Assembly (NCBI GenBank): GCA_036845225.1
Contig: DAIUEJ010000017.1
Location: 1 to 47,363 of the forward strand
Length of the DNA stretch: 47,363 nucleotides
Source: FEN-680 sp036845225
Lineage (GTDB): Bacteria; Actinomycetota; Geothermincolia; Fen-727; Anoxymicrobiaceae
Direction: 5' to 3'
In this document: in pieces, positions 39,163-47,363 of the stretch
How the letters are laid out: each line of letters opens with the position of its first letter
Position numbering within the stretch: the stretch's first letter is position 1
Notes under the pieces: generated by a model
What the model was told of the DNA's origin: nothing
The model's database searches: none
The model's input: the letters and a program-made list of their open reading frames with translations, nothing else
Program-made: the position numbers and the translations under genes

Positions 39163-40017
39163 CTATTTCGGGCCAAGGTCAAACACCATGTTATCGATCA
39201 GTCGCGCCTTTCCGACGCGCGCAGCCAACGCGATGAGGACCTGCCCTTTCATCTCATCGAGCGGGTGCAAGAAGATATTATCACAGATGGCTATATACTC
39301 AAGATTCACCGCGGGGAAGGCCTCGAAGACGTCCTCGATGGCGCGCGCGACCACGTCGGCGCTCGTCTCCCCCTCCTCGATGAGGCCCGCCGCCTCCTCC
39401 AGAGCGCGCGAGAGCACCAGCGCGTTCTGCCGGTCGGACGGGCTCAGGTACGTGTTGCGGCTGCTCATCGCCAGGCCGTCCGGCTCGCGGACCGTGGGCA
39501 CCGCGATGATCTCGACTCCAAAGTCGAGGTCCTGTGCCGTCCGCCGCAGCACCGCCAGTTGCTGGGCGTCCTTCTGGCCGAAGTACGCCTTCTGCGCCGG
39601 CACGATATTGAAGAGCTTGGAGACGACGGTCGCCACTCCGGAGAAGTGGCCGGGGCGCTGCAGTCCGCACATGAGGTCGGAAAGTCCTTCGACCTCGACG
39701 CGGGTGGAAAAGCCTTCGGGGTACATCTCTTCGGGGTCCGGGGCGAAGATGAAGTCGACTCCCACCTCCTCGGCCATCCCTTTGTCGCGCTCGAAGTCGC
39801 GGGGATAGTCCTCGAAGTCTTCACCCGGCGTGAACTGCGTCGGGTTGACGAAGAGGGAGACCACGACGAGGTCGCAGTCTGCGCGGGCGCGGCGCATCAG
39901 CTCGAGGTGTCCCTGGTGGAAGAAACCCATGGTGGGGACCAGGCCCACGGTCCTGCCCGCGGCCTTTGCCCTGTCGACTAGGAGGCGCATGCGCGCCTTT
40001 TCCGTGATGACTTCCAT
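39163..40017 (-). CDS. panC: Pantothenate synthetase
   Basis: A 284-aa enzyme joining pantoate and beta-alanine with ATP. P-T-M-G-F-F-H-Q-G-H holds the nucleotide-binding HxGH motif. N-P-T-Q-F, G-Q-K-D-A-Q-Q and the M-S-S-R-N-T-Y-L block (KMSKS counterpart) follow. I chose ATG 40017 because family similarity starts there; a longer frame to 40107 would add a low-complexity run lying over the neighbouring gene. It sits 8 bp after the DUF2520 gene. No panB is in the window. Confidence 0.95.
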   Translation of the reverse strand: MEVITEKARMRLLVDRAKAAGRTVGLVPTMGFFHQGHLELMRRARADCDLVVVSLFVNPTQFTPGEDFEDYPRDFERDKGMAEEVGVDFIFAPDPEEMYPEGFSTRVEVEGLSDLMCGLQRPGHFSGVATVVSKLFNIVPAQKAYFGQKDAQQLAVLRRTAQDLDFGVEIIAVPTVREPDGLAMSSRNTYLSPSDRQNALVLSRALEEAAGLIEEGETSADVVARAIEDVFEAFPAVNLEYIAICDNIFLHPLDEMKGQVLIALAARVGKARLIDNMVFDLGPK

Positions 40018-40025
40018 GTTCAGGC

Positions 40026-40913
40026 TCAGCCCTCCAGCAGCGCCTTCATGCCGTCGATGGTCTCCGCGTCCAGCTCGCCCCTCTCCTCTACCAGCCTCAG
40101 GCCCCACAGGGATACTGAGCGGTATAGCTCCGCCAGGTCCTCATCGAGGGCGCGCAACGCTTGAAGGTGCGCCTCGAGCGTCTTGATGTCACCGCGGGCC
40201 AGAGGCCCCGTGAGCGCGTCCGCCGGGCCGAGCCGGGCGACGTTCTCCACCGTGGCGGCCGCCAGCGGCGCGAACGCCCGCGCCGTCTCTGCCTCCTCGA
40301 AGCCCAGCTCCCTGCAGATCACGTGCGTGCCGTACTCTACCATCGCGAGCAGGTTGCAGGCCACAACGGCCGCCGTGTGGTAGAGGACCTTGTCGGAGTC
40401 GGCCACCATCAGCGCGCGGCCCCCCAGTTCAGCCACGAACCCGCGCGCCCATTCCTCCATGCCGGGCTCGCAGGTGACGCCGAAGGTGCTGCCCGGCAGC
40501 GAGCGCTCCGCCCCCTCGAGGTCTGCAAAGGTCTGGATGGGATGGATGGACAAGGTGTCGGCCCCCTTGCCCGCGGCCGCCGCGAGGGCGTCGCGTGAAA
40601 GTGCCCCGCTCATGTGCAGTACCTTCCTGCCCGCCAGAGGAACGCCGGCCCCGGCAAGACCGCCGCATACTTCTTCTATCATCCCGTCCGGTGTGGTGAT
40701 GATGATGATGTCGGCCAGGGACGCGGCGTCCGCGCCGCGTTCGAACGGCTGCGCCCCCGCGAGCCTCGCCGCCCGCTCGCGGGCGTCGGGCTTCAAGTCG
40801 GCGACGGCAACGACTTCATATCCCCTCACGGACAGCAGGTGGGCCATCGCGGTGCCGACTTTTCCCGCGCCGATTATCGCGACTTTCTGCGAGAGGCCGG
40901 GAGCCGGGGACAT
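40026..40913 (-). CDS. Rossmann-like/DUF2520 protein, candidate PanG-type ketopantoate reductase
   Basis: A 295-aa protein. The N-terminal Rossmann motif is V-A-I-I-G-A-G-K-V-G-T-A-M-A (residues 11-24). I-T-T-P-D-G-M-I and S-I-H-P-I-Q-T-F follow, then a mostly helical C-terminal DUF2520 part with an A-A-V-V-A-C-N segment. The same family member (Rv3603c) sits beside panC in M. tuberculosis. I recall that PanG, a ketopantoate reductase of Francisella and Enterococcus, resembles this architecture, so a role in pantoate formation is plausible; this is inference. The start is ATG 40913 with AGGGGTGA upstream. A frame extending to 41423 would only overlap folK. Confidence 0.88.
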   Translation of the reverse strand: MSPAPGLSQKVAIIGAGKVGTAMAHLLSVRGYEVVAVADLKPDARERAARLAGAQPFERGADAASLADIIIITTPDGMIEEVCGGLAGAGVPLAGRKVLHMSGALSRDALAAAAGKGADTLSIHPIQTFADLEGAERSLPGSTFGVTCEPGMEEWARGFVAELGGRALMVADSDKVLYHTAAVVACNLLAMVEYGTHVICRELGFEEAETARAFAPLAAATVENVARLGPADALTGPLARGDIKTLEAHLQALRALDEDLAELYRSVSLWGLRLVEERGELDAETIDGMKALLEG

Positions 40914-40924
40914 GGCAGTCACCC

Positions 40925-41416
40925 CTAGAGTTCGCCGACGCGCCAGGTCGCCTGCGAATCGCCCAGTTCGTCCAGCAGCCTGACCAGAGGGGTGCCATCG
41001 GGGAGCTTCGCTTCCGGCTCGATCTCGAGCATCGGCTCGAGGACGAATCGCCGCTCGGTGAGCCTGGGGTGGGGCAGGATGAGCTTGGGGTCGTCCTGTT
41101 CCACCTCGGCGTACATGAGGACGTCGAGGTCGAGAGTCCTCGGGCCCCAGCGGGTGATGCGCTGCCGTCCCATGTCGATCTCGATCTTGTGCAGCAGGCT
41201 CAGCAACTGGTAGGGGTCCAGGGTGGTCTCCACCGCCACCACCGCGTTGTAGAAGTCGGGCTGGTCTGTCATCCCGACCGGCTCGGAGTCGTAGACGCTG
41301 GACTTGCCTATCACTATCACTTCGGGGGTCGCGGCCGCTATGGCGCTGAGGCCGGCCTTGAGGTGGGAGAGCCTGTCGCCCATGTTCGAGCCGAGCCCGA
41401 TGTACGCGCGGCTCAC
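40925..41416 (-). CDS. folK: 2-amino-4-hydroxy-6-hydroxymethyldihydropteridine diphosphokinase
   Basis: A 163-aa folate enzyme that transfers pyrophosphate from ATP to the pterin made by FolB. It opens Y-I-G-L-G-S-N-M-G-D-R and contains the pterin/ATP blocks Q-P-D-F-Y-N-A-V and W-G-P-R-T-L-D-L-D-V-L. P-H-P-R-L follows. The start is GTG 41416, overlapping the folB stop (GTGA), which indicates coupling. Confidence 0.95.
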   Translation of the reverse strand: MSRAYIGLGSNMGDRLSHLKAGLSAIAAATPEVIVIGKSSVYDSEPVGMTDQPDFYNAVVAVETTLDPYQLLSLLHKIEIDMGRQRITRWGPRTLDLDVLMYAEVEQDDPKLILPHPRLTERRFVLEPMLEIEPEAKLPDGTPLVRLLDELGDSQATWRVGEL

Positions 41417-41811
41417 GGAGCACCTTCCTCGCCGGTAGAGTACCCTCTGCTGCCCGAGCGTTCAGCGGTCACGGTAACGCCGACCGACGCGACGGTGACG
41501 GGCATGGGCGCCTGGGGTTTCCGCACGGTCACGGTTGCTTTGATGACGAGCTCGTTATCCAGCAGGCTGCCGGCGATTGCTTCCGCCAGCGTCTCGATCA
41601 GGTCATGGCGAGTCTCGGTGGCCAGCCGCGACGCCGCCTCGGCAACCCCGGCGTAGTCGACTGTCGAGGCAATGTCGTCCTCGCGGGGCGCGCCCGCGAG
41701 CTCCAGCTCCACGTCGATCAGGAACTCCTGGCCTCTGCTCTTCTCCTCGGGCAGCACACCGTGGTAGGCAAAGACCCGGATACCCTCGATGCTGATCGCG
41801 CAGCGGCTCAT
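41413..41811 (-). CDS. folB: Dihydroneopterin aldolase
   Basis: A 132-aa enzyme that cleaves dihydroneopterin to the hydroxymethyl pterin used by FolK. The family blocks G-I-R-V-F-A-Y-H-G-V-L-P-E-E, D-Y-A-G-V and the catalytic-site L-I-E-T-L-A-E segment are present. V-R-K-P-Q-A-P-M near the end is typical. The C-terminal ~20 residues (E-R-S-G-S-R...) extend slightly past the usual end. Its start codon shares a base with the folP stop (TGATG). Confidence 0.94.
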   Translation of the reverse strand: MSRCAISIEGIRVFAYHGVLPEEKSRGQEFLIDVELELAGAPREDDIASTVDYAGVAEAASRLATETRHDLIETLAEAIAGSLLDNELVIKATVTVRKPQAPMPVTVASVGVTVTAERSGSRGYSTGEEGAP

Positions 41812-43067
41812 CAGAACGACCTCGACTTGCCGGCTATCGCGTCTGCCATCTTGACCACCTCTAGCATCTCGACCGCATCGTGCACCCTCACGATATCGAC
41901 GCCCCTCGCGATCGAGAAAGCCACCGTCGAGGCGGTGCCCATCACCCTCTCGATGACTTCGCGGCCGAGCACCGAGCCGATGAACCTCTTTCTCGAGGTG
42001 CCCAGGACCAGCGGGTATCCGAGGCTGGTGAACTCCTCGAGCCTGCGCACGATCTCGAGGTTGTGCTCGACGGTCTTGCCAAAGCCGATGCCGGGATCGA
42101 TCATTATCTTCTCCGGGGAGATCCCCGCGGCGGCGGCGGCAGCGGCCCTCTCGCTGAGGAACCGGGCGATGTCCGCCACGACGTCCTCGTAGACCGGGTT
42201 CTCCTGCATGTTCCTTGGCATGCCCTGCATGTGCATGAGTATCACCGGCGCGCCGCGGTCGGCAATGAGGGGGGCCAGCCCCTCGTCCAGCCGGAGGGCG
42301 CTGATGTCGTTGACGATGGACGCGCCCGCGTCGAGCGCCCGGCTCGCGATCTCAGCCTTGTAGGTGTCTATCGAGATGGGGACGCCGACCTCGCCCACGA
42401 GGGATTCAATAAGGGGTATGGTGCGGCGCGCTTCCTCCTCGAGGCCGACCGGCTCCGCGCCCGGACGCGTCGACTCCCCCCCGATGTCTATGATGTCCAC
42501 CCCGGCCTCCGCGAGAGCGAGTCCGTGAAGGTGTGCGTCCTCGAAGTCGGCGAACCTGCCGCCGTCCGAGAAAGAGTCCGGGGTCACGTTCACGATGCCC
42601 ATCACCAGAGTCCGCCCGCCGAGCTCGAGGGTGTAGGCGCCGGCCTGGATGTTCTTCGGCAGGCGCTCGAGCGGGAACGCGCCCTGGATGAACACCTTGA
42701 GCTCCCCGGCCAGAGCTTTCAATCCGAAAGGCTGGACCGAGAGGTTGCGGACGGCTTCCCGAAGCTGTCGCACGGTCCCGATCATGATGACGTCGACGTG
42801 GTCTTTGCCGTCTTTGAGGAAAAGGTCGCGAGGGGTCGCGCACTCGCCGCTCTTGGAAAGCATCACCTGCTTGATGATGTGGGCTGCCCGCGCCTGTACG
42901 TTCTCGACGGAGATCGAGGCGTGCGCCATCTTGCGGGACATGATGGACACCCCTCCCGCGTCGCACCCCAGCTCGGAGAGGATCCTGCGGGCGTCGGCCT
43001 CGCCCTCCACCCTGAGGGCGCGCAGGTTGAACTTGCTGGCGCTCGCGCCGGCCTTGCGGTCTGGCAC
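41811..43067 (-). CDS. folP: Dihydropteroate synthase with an N-terminal extension
   Basis: A 418-aa protein. The core (residues ~145-418) is a full TIM-barrel dihydropteroate synthase: G-I-V-N-V-T-P-D-S-F-S-D-G-G, D-I-G-G-E-S-T-R-P-G, S-I-D-T-Y-K, I-V-N-D-I-S-A, D-P-G-I-G-F-G-K-T and the G-T-S-R-K-R loop that binds the pABA/sulfonamide ring. The first ~140 residues form an additional domain rich in A-R-x-I-L, N-V-Q-A-R-A-A-H-I-I-K-Q and D-V-I-M-I-G. I recall similar extensions in some anaerobic Firmicutes; their role is not known to me. The start is GTG 43067, overlapping the folE stop (TAGTG). Confidence 0.94.
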   Translation of the reverse strand: MPDRKAGASASKFNLRALRVEGEADARRILSELGCDAGGVSIMSRKMAHASISVENVQARAAHIIKQVMLSKSGECATPRDLFLKDGKDHVDVIMIGTVRQLREAVRNLSVQPFGLKALAGELKVFIQGAFPLERLPKNIQAGAYTLELGGRTLVMGIVNVTPDSFSDGGRFADFEDAHLHGLALAEAGVDIIDIGGESTRPGAEPVGLEEEARRTIPLIESLVGEVGVPISIDTYKAEIASRALDAGASIVNDISALRLDEGLAPLIADRGAPVILMHMQGMPRNMQENPVYEDVVADIARFLSERAAAAAAAGISPEKIMIDPGIGFGKTVEHNLEIVRRLEEFTSLGYPLVLGTSRKRFIGSVLGREVIERVMGTASTVAFSIARGVDIVRVHDAVEMLEVVKMADAIAGKSRSF

Positions 43068-43633
43068 TAACTGTTCCTCTTGATAAGGGACATTGCCTCG
43101 GCGCGAGCCGCCGCGCTGCGGTAGAACAGGCCTCTCACCGCCGAGGTGACCGTCACTGTCCCGGGCTTCTTGACCCCGCGCATGGACATGCAGAGATGCT
43201 CGGCCTCGATGACGACCAGGACGCCCTGCGGGTCCAGCCCTTCCATGATGGTGTCGGCGACCTGAGTGGTCAGCCTCTCCTGGACCTGGAGCCTCTTGGA
43301 TAGTATGTCGACCACGCGGGCAAGCTTGCTGATCCCCGTTATCTGCCCTGAGGCACCAGGGACGTACGCCACGTGGGCCCGGCCGATGAACGGCATCAGG
43401 TGGTGCTCACAGACGGAGTACAGTGGGATGTCCTTCACCAGGATCATCTCCTCGTGCTCCTCGGAGAACTGCGCCTGCAGGACCTCCGTCGGGTCGCACC
43501 CCATCCCCGCGAAGATCTCCTCGTACATCTTGGCGACCCTCGTGGGGGTAAGGAGCAAGCCTTCCCTGTCTGGGTCTTCACCTATCGCCTCGAGGATCGT
43601 CCTGACGGCGCTCTCGATCTTTTCGCTGTCCAA
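43067..43633 (-). CDS. folE: GTP cyclohydrolase I
   Basis: A 188-aa enzyme that opens the guanine ring of GTP to form dihydroneopterin triphosphate. The zinc ligands appear in S-V-C-E-H-H-L-M-P-F and in the later H-L-C-M-S-M-R-G. L-L-L-T-P-x-R-V-A-K-M-Y and S-K-L-A-R-V-V-D are family blocks. I chose TTG 43633 because a perfect AGGAGG lies 7 nt upstream and family similarity begins at once; a start at 43681 would translate the ribosome site. It is the first of the folate genes, downstream of ftsH. Confidence 0.95.
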   Translation of the reverse strand: MDSEKIESAVRTILEAIGEDPDREGLLLTPTRVAKMYEEIFAGMGCDPTEVLQAQFSEEHEEMILVKDIPLYSVCEHHLMPFIGRAHVAYVPGASGQITGISKLARVVDILSKRLQVQERLTTQVADTIMEGLDPQGVLVVIEAEHLCMSMRGVKKPGTVTVTSAVRGLFYRSAAARAEAMSLIKRNS

Positions 43634-43709
43634 ATGCGGGCCTCCTAGCTCAGCGGCCGGTGGGAAAGTCCAGAATAGCACTTTTTGTCAGATGTGAACG
43701 TGGTGAGTC

Positions 43710-43730
43710 AAAAAGGGCGGCCGCCCGCCC
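43710..43730 (-). terminator. GC-rich hairpin with T-run after ftsH
   Basis: Immediately after the ftsH stop, the minus strand reads GGGGCGGGCGGCCGCCC and then TTTTT. A 4-5-bp GC stem can form. It may be a weak intrinsic terminator or partial read-through point before folE. TTGACT overlaps its end. Confidence 0.5.
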
Positions 43731-45680
<1,950 letters not shown>

Positions 45681-45848
45681 CGCTCTCTTTTCGCAGTTTC
45701 AGCAAAATAGCCGACAGGTGATCGGTCGGCTACCTGCGCCCTTAATTACCGGCTATATTCTACCACATTGTCGGGCCTCCTCTGGCCCGCCGCAATGCGT
45801 TAGATCAAGGGGATGGCGCGTGTGGAAAGGGTTTCGAGCACCGGTTTT
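45681..45848. other. ftsH leader region
   Basis: This 168-bp gap between hpt and ftsH holds a -10-like TAGAAT (minus, 45762-45757) with no strong -35. It also holds a CGGGCC-6 nt-GGCCCG inverted repeat (45772-45789) without a T-run, and the hairpin listed separately. I see no gene. Confidence 0.5.
45704..45732 (-). terminator. Hairpin followed by TTTT upstream of ftsH
   Basis: On the minus strand TAGCCGAC (45732-45725), a 9-nt loop and GTCGGCTA (45715-45708) form a perfect 8-bp stem followed by TTTT (45707-45704). It ends 23 nt before the ftsH start. It could end the tilS-hpt transcript or attenuate ftsH. Confidence 0.65.
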
Positions 45849-46373
45849 CTACTTCTTGAAAGTGGCGATGTAGGGGAGGTTGCGGTACTGCTGGTCGAAG
45901 TCGAGCCCGTAGCCGACCACGAAGACGTCCGGGATGGAGAAGCCCTCGTACTTTATGTGCAGGTCGACCTTGCCTTCCACGTGCTTTTTGTTGAGCAGGG
46001 AGCAGATCTCGAGAGAGGCCGGGCCACGTGCGTCCAGGTTCTTGAGCAGGTAGCTCAGCGTGAGCCCGGTGTCGATGATGTCTTCGACGATGACGACGTG
46101 CCTGCCCTTGATGTCCGTGTCCAGGTCCTTGAGGATCCTCACCACACCGGACGTCTTCATGGACGAGCCGTAGGACGAGCACGCCATGAAGTCGAAGGAG
46201 ACCGGGATAGTGATGGAGCGGGCCAGGTCCGCCAGGAAGATGAAGGCGCCTTTGAGGATACCGACCATCAATACGCCTTCCGGGGCGTAGTCGCGGCTTA
46301 TCGCGCCCGCAAGATCCCTCACGCGCCCCTGGATGTCAGCCTCACTGAACATGACCTCGTCGATCTCGGCCAA
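45849..46373 (-). CDS. hpt: Hypoxanthine phosphoribosyltransferase
   Basis: A 174-aa purine salvage enzyme making IMP/GMP from hypoxanthine/guanine and PRPP. The PRPP loop V-V-I-V-E-D-I-I-D-T-G-L-T, the G-I-L-K-G-A-F-I-F block and S-S-Y-G-S-S (flexible-loop Ser-Tyr) are present. V-G-Y-G-L-D is the conserved C-terminal base-binding element. The start is TTG 46373 with AAGGAGGAG directly upstream. It lies 27 bp after tilS. Confidence 0.95.
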   Translation of the reverse strand: MAEIDEVMFSEADIQGRVRDLAGAISRDYAPEGVLMVGILKGAFIFLADLARSITIPVSFDFMACSSYGSSMKTSGVVRILKDLDTDIKGRHVVIVEDIIDTGLTLSYLLKNLDARGPASLEICSLLNKKHVEGKVDLHIKYEGFSIPDVFVVGYGLDFDQQYRNLPYIATFKK

Positions 46374-46400
46374 GGCTCCTCCTTAGTGTCGCGGGCCCTT

Positions 46401-47363
46401 TCAGTCCGGCGGGCCGGTCGGCTTGCCCCCGGTATCATATTCACCCTCGCGGTGAACGCGCAACTTGATGGCCCTGGTGTCACTCGAGCGGAGCTTGTAC
46501 CGGTCGTCCAGCCGGAGGCCTGCGACCCAGACCACGTGGCCGTCTTCCAGCACCAGCGGTACGCGCCTCCTCCTGCGGCGGGGGACCTTCATATCAATGA
46601 AGAGGTCTTTCAGCTTTCTCTGGTACGGAGAACCCAGCGGGCGGAAGCGGTCTCCCGGCCTGGGCATCCTCACCTCGAGGGGCAGCGTGACGTCGGCCCG
46701 GGTGTACTCCACAGACGGGTCGTCTTCGAAAGCCACCTCCTCAGCGTCCACCAGTTCGGCCTCGATCACGGGCCCCCAGGGAAGGCGCACGACACCCGGC
46801 ACCTCCAGCGCGGCGGGAGCCATCTCCTCGGTGGCCGGCTCCGTGCACCTGATGACAACCTCATCGTATTCCCGTTCGGCGACCGAAGAGCGCGGGAGGT
46901 CGATCGCCGCCCCGCTCGAGCCGCTGACTACCTTGTCGACGATGTCGACCACGTGCTGCCAGGAGAGCATCGGCTCGCCGGGGAGCAGCCGCCCCCAGGC
47001 CTCCCTTATCACCCCGCGCTGCAGGGAGGGAGACATGACGATGAGCTTCTCCCGGTCGATGGACACTTGTCCCGCCTCGACCGTTCCCGCTTCCTCGAGC
47101 GCTCTCGCTGCGGCCTCCTGAAAGAACTCGCGGTCCATCCCGAGAGACTCCACCTCACGCAGTATGACTTCCTTGATCACATCACCGAACTCGGAGATGA
47201 AGCACGGGAGCAGCTTGAGCCTCACGCGGTTGCGCAGGTAGGTCAGCTCGAGGTTGCTGCGATCAAGCCGTGCGGCCGCATCCTTCGACCGGAGGTACTC
47301 GTCGATCTCGTAGCGCCATACCTCGATGAGAGGCCTGATGACTTTGCCGGAGACCGCCCCTAT
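46401..47363 (-). CDS. tilS: tRNA(Ile)-lysidine synthase, N-terminus cut by window edge
   Basis: The reading frame is open to the right edge (320 codons visible). The edge begins inside the PP-ATPase domain with R-P-L-I-E-V-W-R-Y-E-I and then D-R-S-N-L-E-L-T-Y-L-R-N-R-V-R, the conserved TilS block that ends the catalytic domain. The middle linker and the C-terminal domain follow, with R-x-R-x-P-G-D-R-F-R-P-L-G and K-K/R-L-K-D-L-F-I-D. TilS modifies the CAU anticodon of tRNA-Ile. The S-G-G-x-D-S ATP loop lies outside the window. A start at 47225 would be an internal codon, not the real start. Confidence 0.92.
   Translation of the reverse strand: MGAVSGKVIRPLIEVWRYEIDEYLRSKDAAARLDRSNLELTYLRNRVRLKLLPCFISEFGDVIKEVILREVESLGMDREFFQEAAARALEEAGTVEAGQVSIDREKLIVMSPSLQRGVIREAWGRLLPGEPMLSWQHVVDIVDKVVSGSSGAAIDLPRSSVAEREYDEVVIRCTEPATEEMAPAALEVPGVVRLPWGPVIEAELVDAEEVAFEDDPSVEYTRADVTLPLEVRMPRPGDRFRPLGSPYQRKLKDLFIDMKVPRRRRRRVPLVLEDGHVVWVAGLRLDDRYKLRSSDTRAIKLRVHREGEYDTGGKPTGPPD

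Noticed and set aside
39958..40107. Longer panC reading frame
   Set aside because: The extra residues upstream of 40017 are Gly/Arg-rich and overlap the DUF2520 gene; family similarity begins at 40017.
40914..41423. N-terminal extension of the DUF2520 gene
   Set aside because: It overlaps folK in another frame and is low-complexity; the ATG at 40913 has a good ribosome site.

Overview
The window is high-GC DNA. It is densely coding and uses many TTG and GTG starts behind good Shine-Dalgarno sequences. The right-hand third (tilS-hpt-ftsH-folE-folP-folB-folK-DUF2520-panC-panD, with coaX further on) has the order I know from Mycobacterium tuberculosis around Rv3600c-Rv3625c. MurA carries Asp in place of the catalytic Cys, as in mycobacteria. 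A complete Thermus-like V/A-type ATPase operon and five exported proteins built on a 'WYLAEG...ERAMYF' module point away from ordinary Actinobacteria. My inference is a deep-branching Actinomycetota lineage (Geothermincolia/Aquicultoria-like); no marker gene here proves it.

Layout. (1) 1-2732, minus: dTDP-sugar genes rfbA, rfbC-like and rfbB, with a GGGGTCAGACCCC-centred inverted repeat between rfbC and rfbA. (2) 2820-16020: five exported proteins (M23 peptidase-like, SpoIID-like, SLH + NlpC/P60, Amidase_3, and a 1532-aa malectin/glycosidase-like/FlgD-Ig protein). Each carries four copies of a ~100-aa module. (3) 16157-24005: a GT4 glycosyltransferase, a membrane zinc-ribbon protein, a MarR-DrrA-DrrB type regulator/ABC exporter operon, a receiver-PAS protein, and an alkaline-phosphatase-superfamily/polytopic membrane fusion. 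(4) 24064-25323: murA. (5) 25445-34142: V/A-ATPase G-I-K-E-C-F-A-B-D, read on the minus strand. (6) 34449-47363: tilS (cut by the window edge), hpt, ftsH, folate genes, pantothenate genes, NAD genes nadA-nadB-nadC, and coaX.

How it fits together. The left half is mainly cell envelope: nucleotide sugars, glycosyl transfer, peptidoglycan precursor synthesis (murA) and peptidoglycan-acting enzymes on a shared scaffold. The right half is housekeeping: ion-motive ATPase, cofactors (folate, pantothenate/CoA, NAD), purine salvage, tRNA-Ile lysidine synthesis and membrane proteolysis.

The most unusual feature is the five-protein module family. Despite unrelated enzyme domains and two different circular phasings of the repeat, every member has exactly four WYxAEG-type and four ERxMY-type motifs. 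I found no tRNA or rRNA genes, CRISPR array, transposase or phage genes. Terminator-like hairpins lie between a promoter-like sequence and the first gene at the amidase, V/A-ATPase and ftsH leaders.
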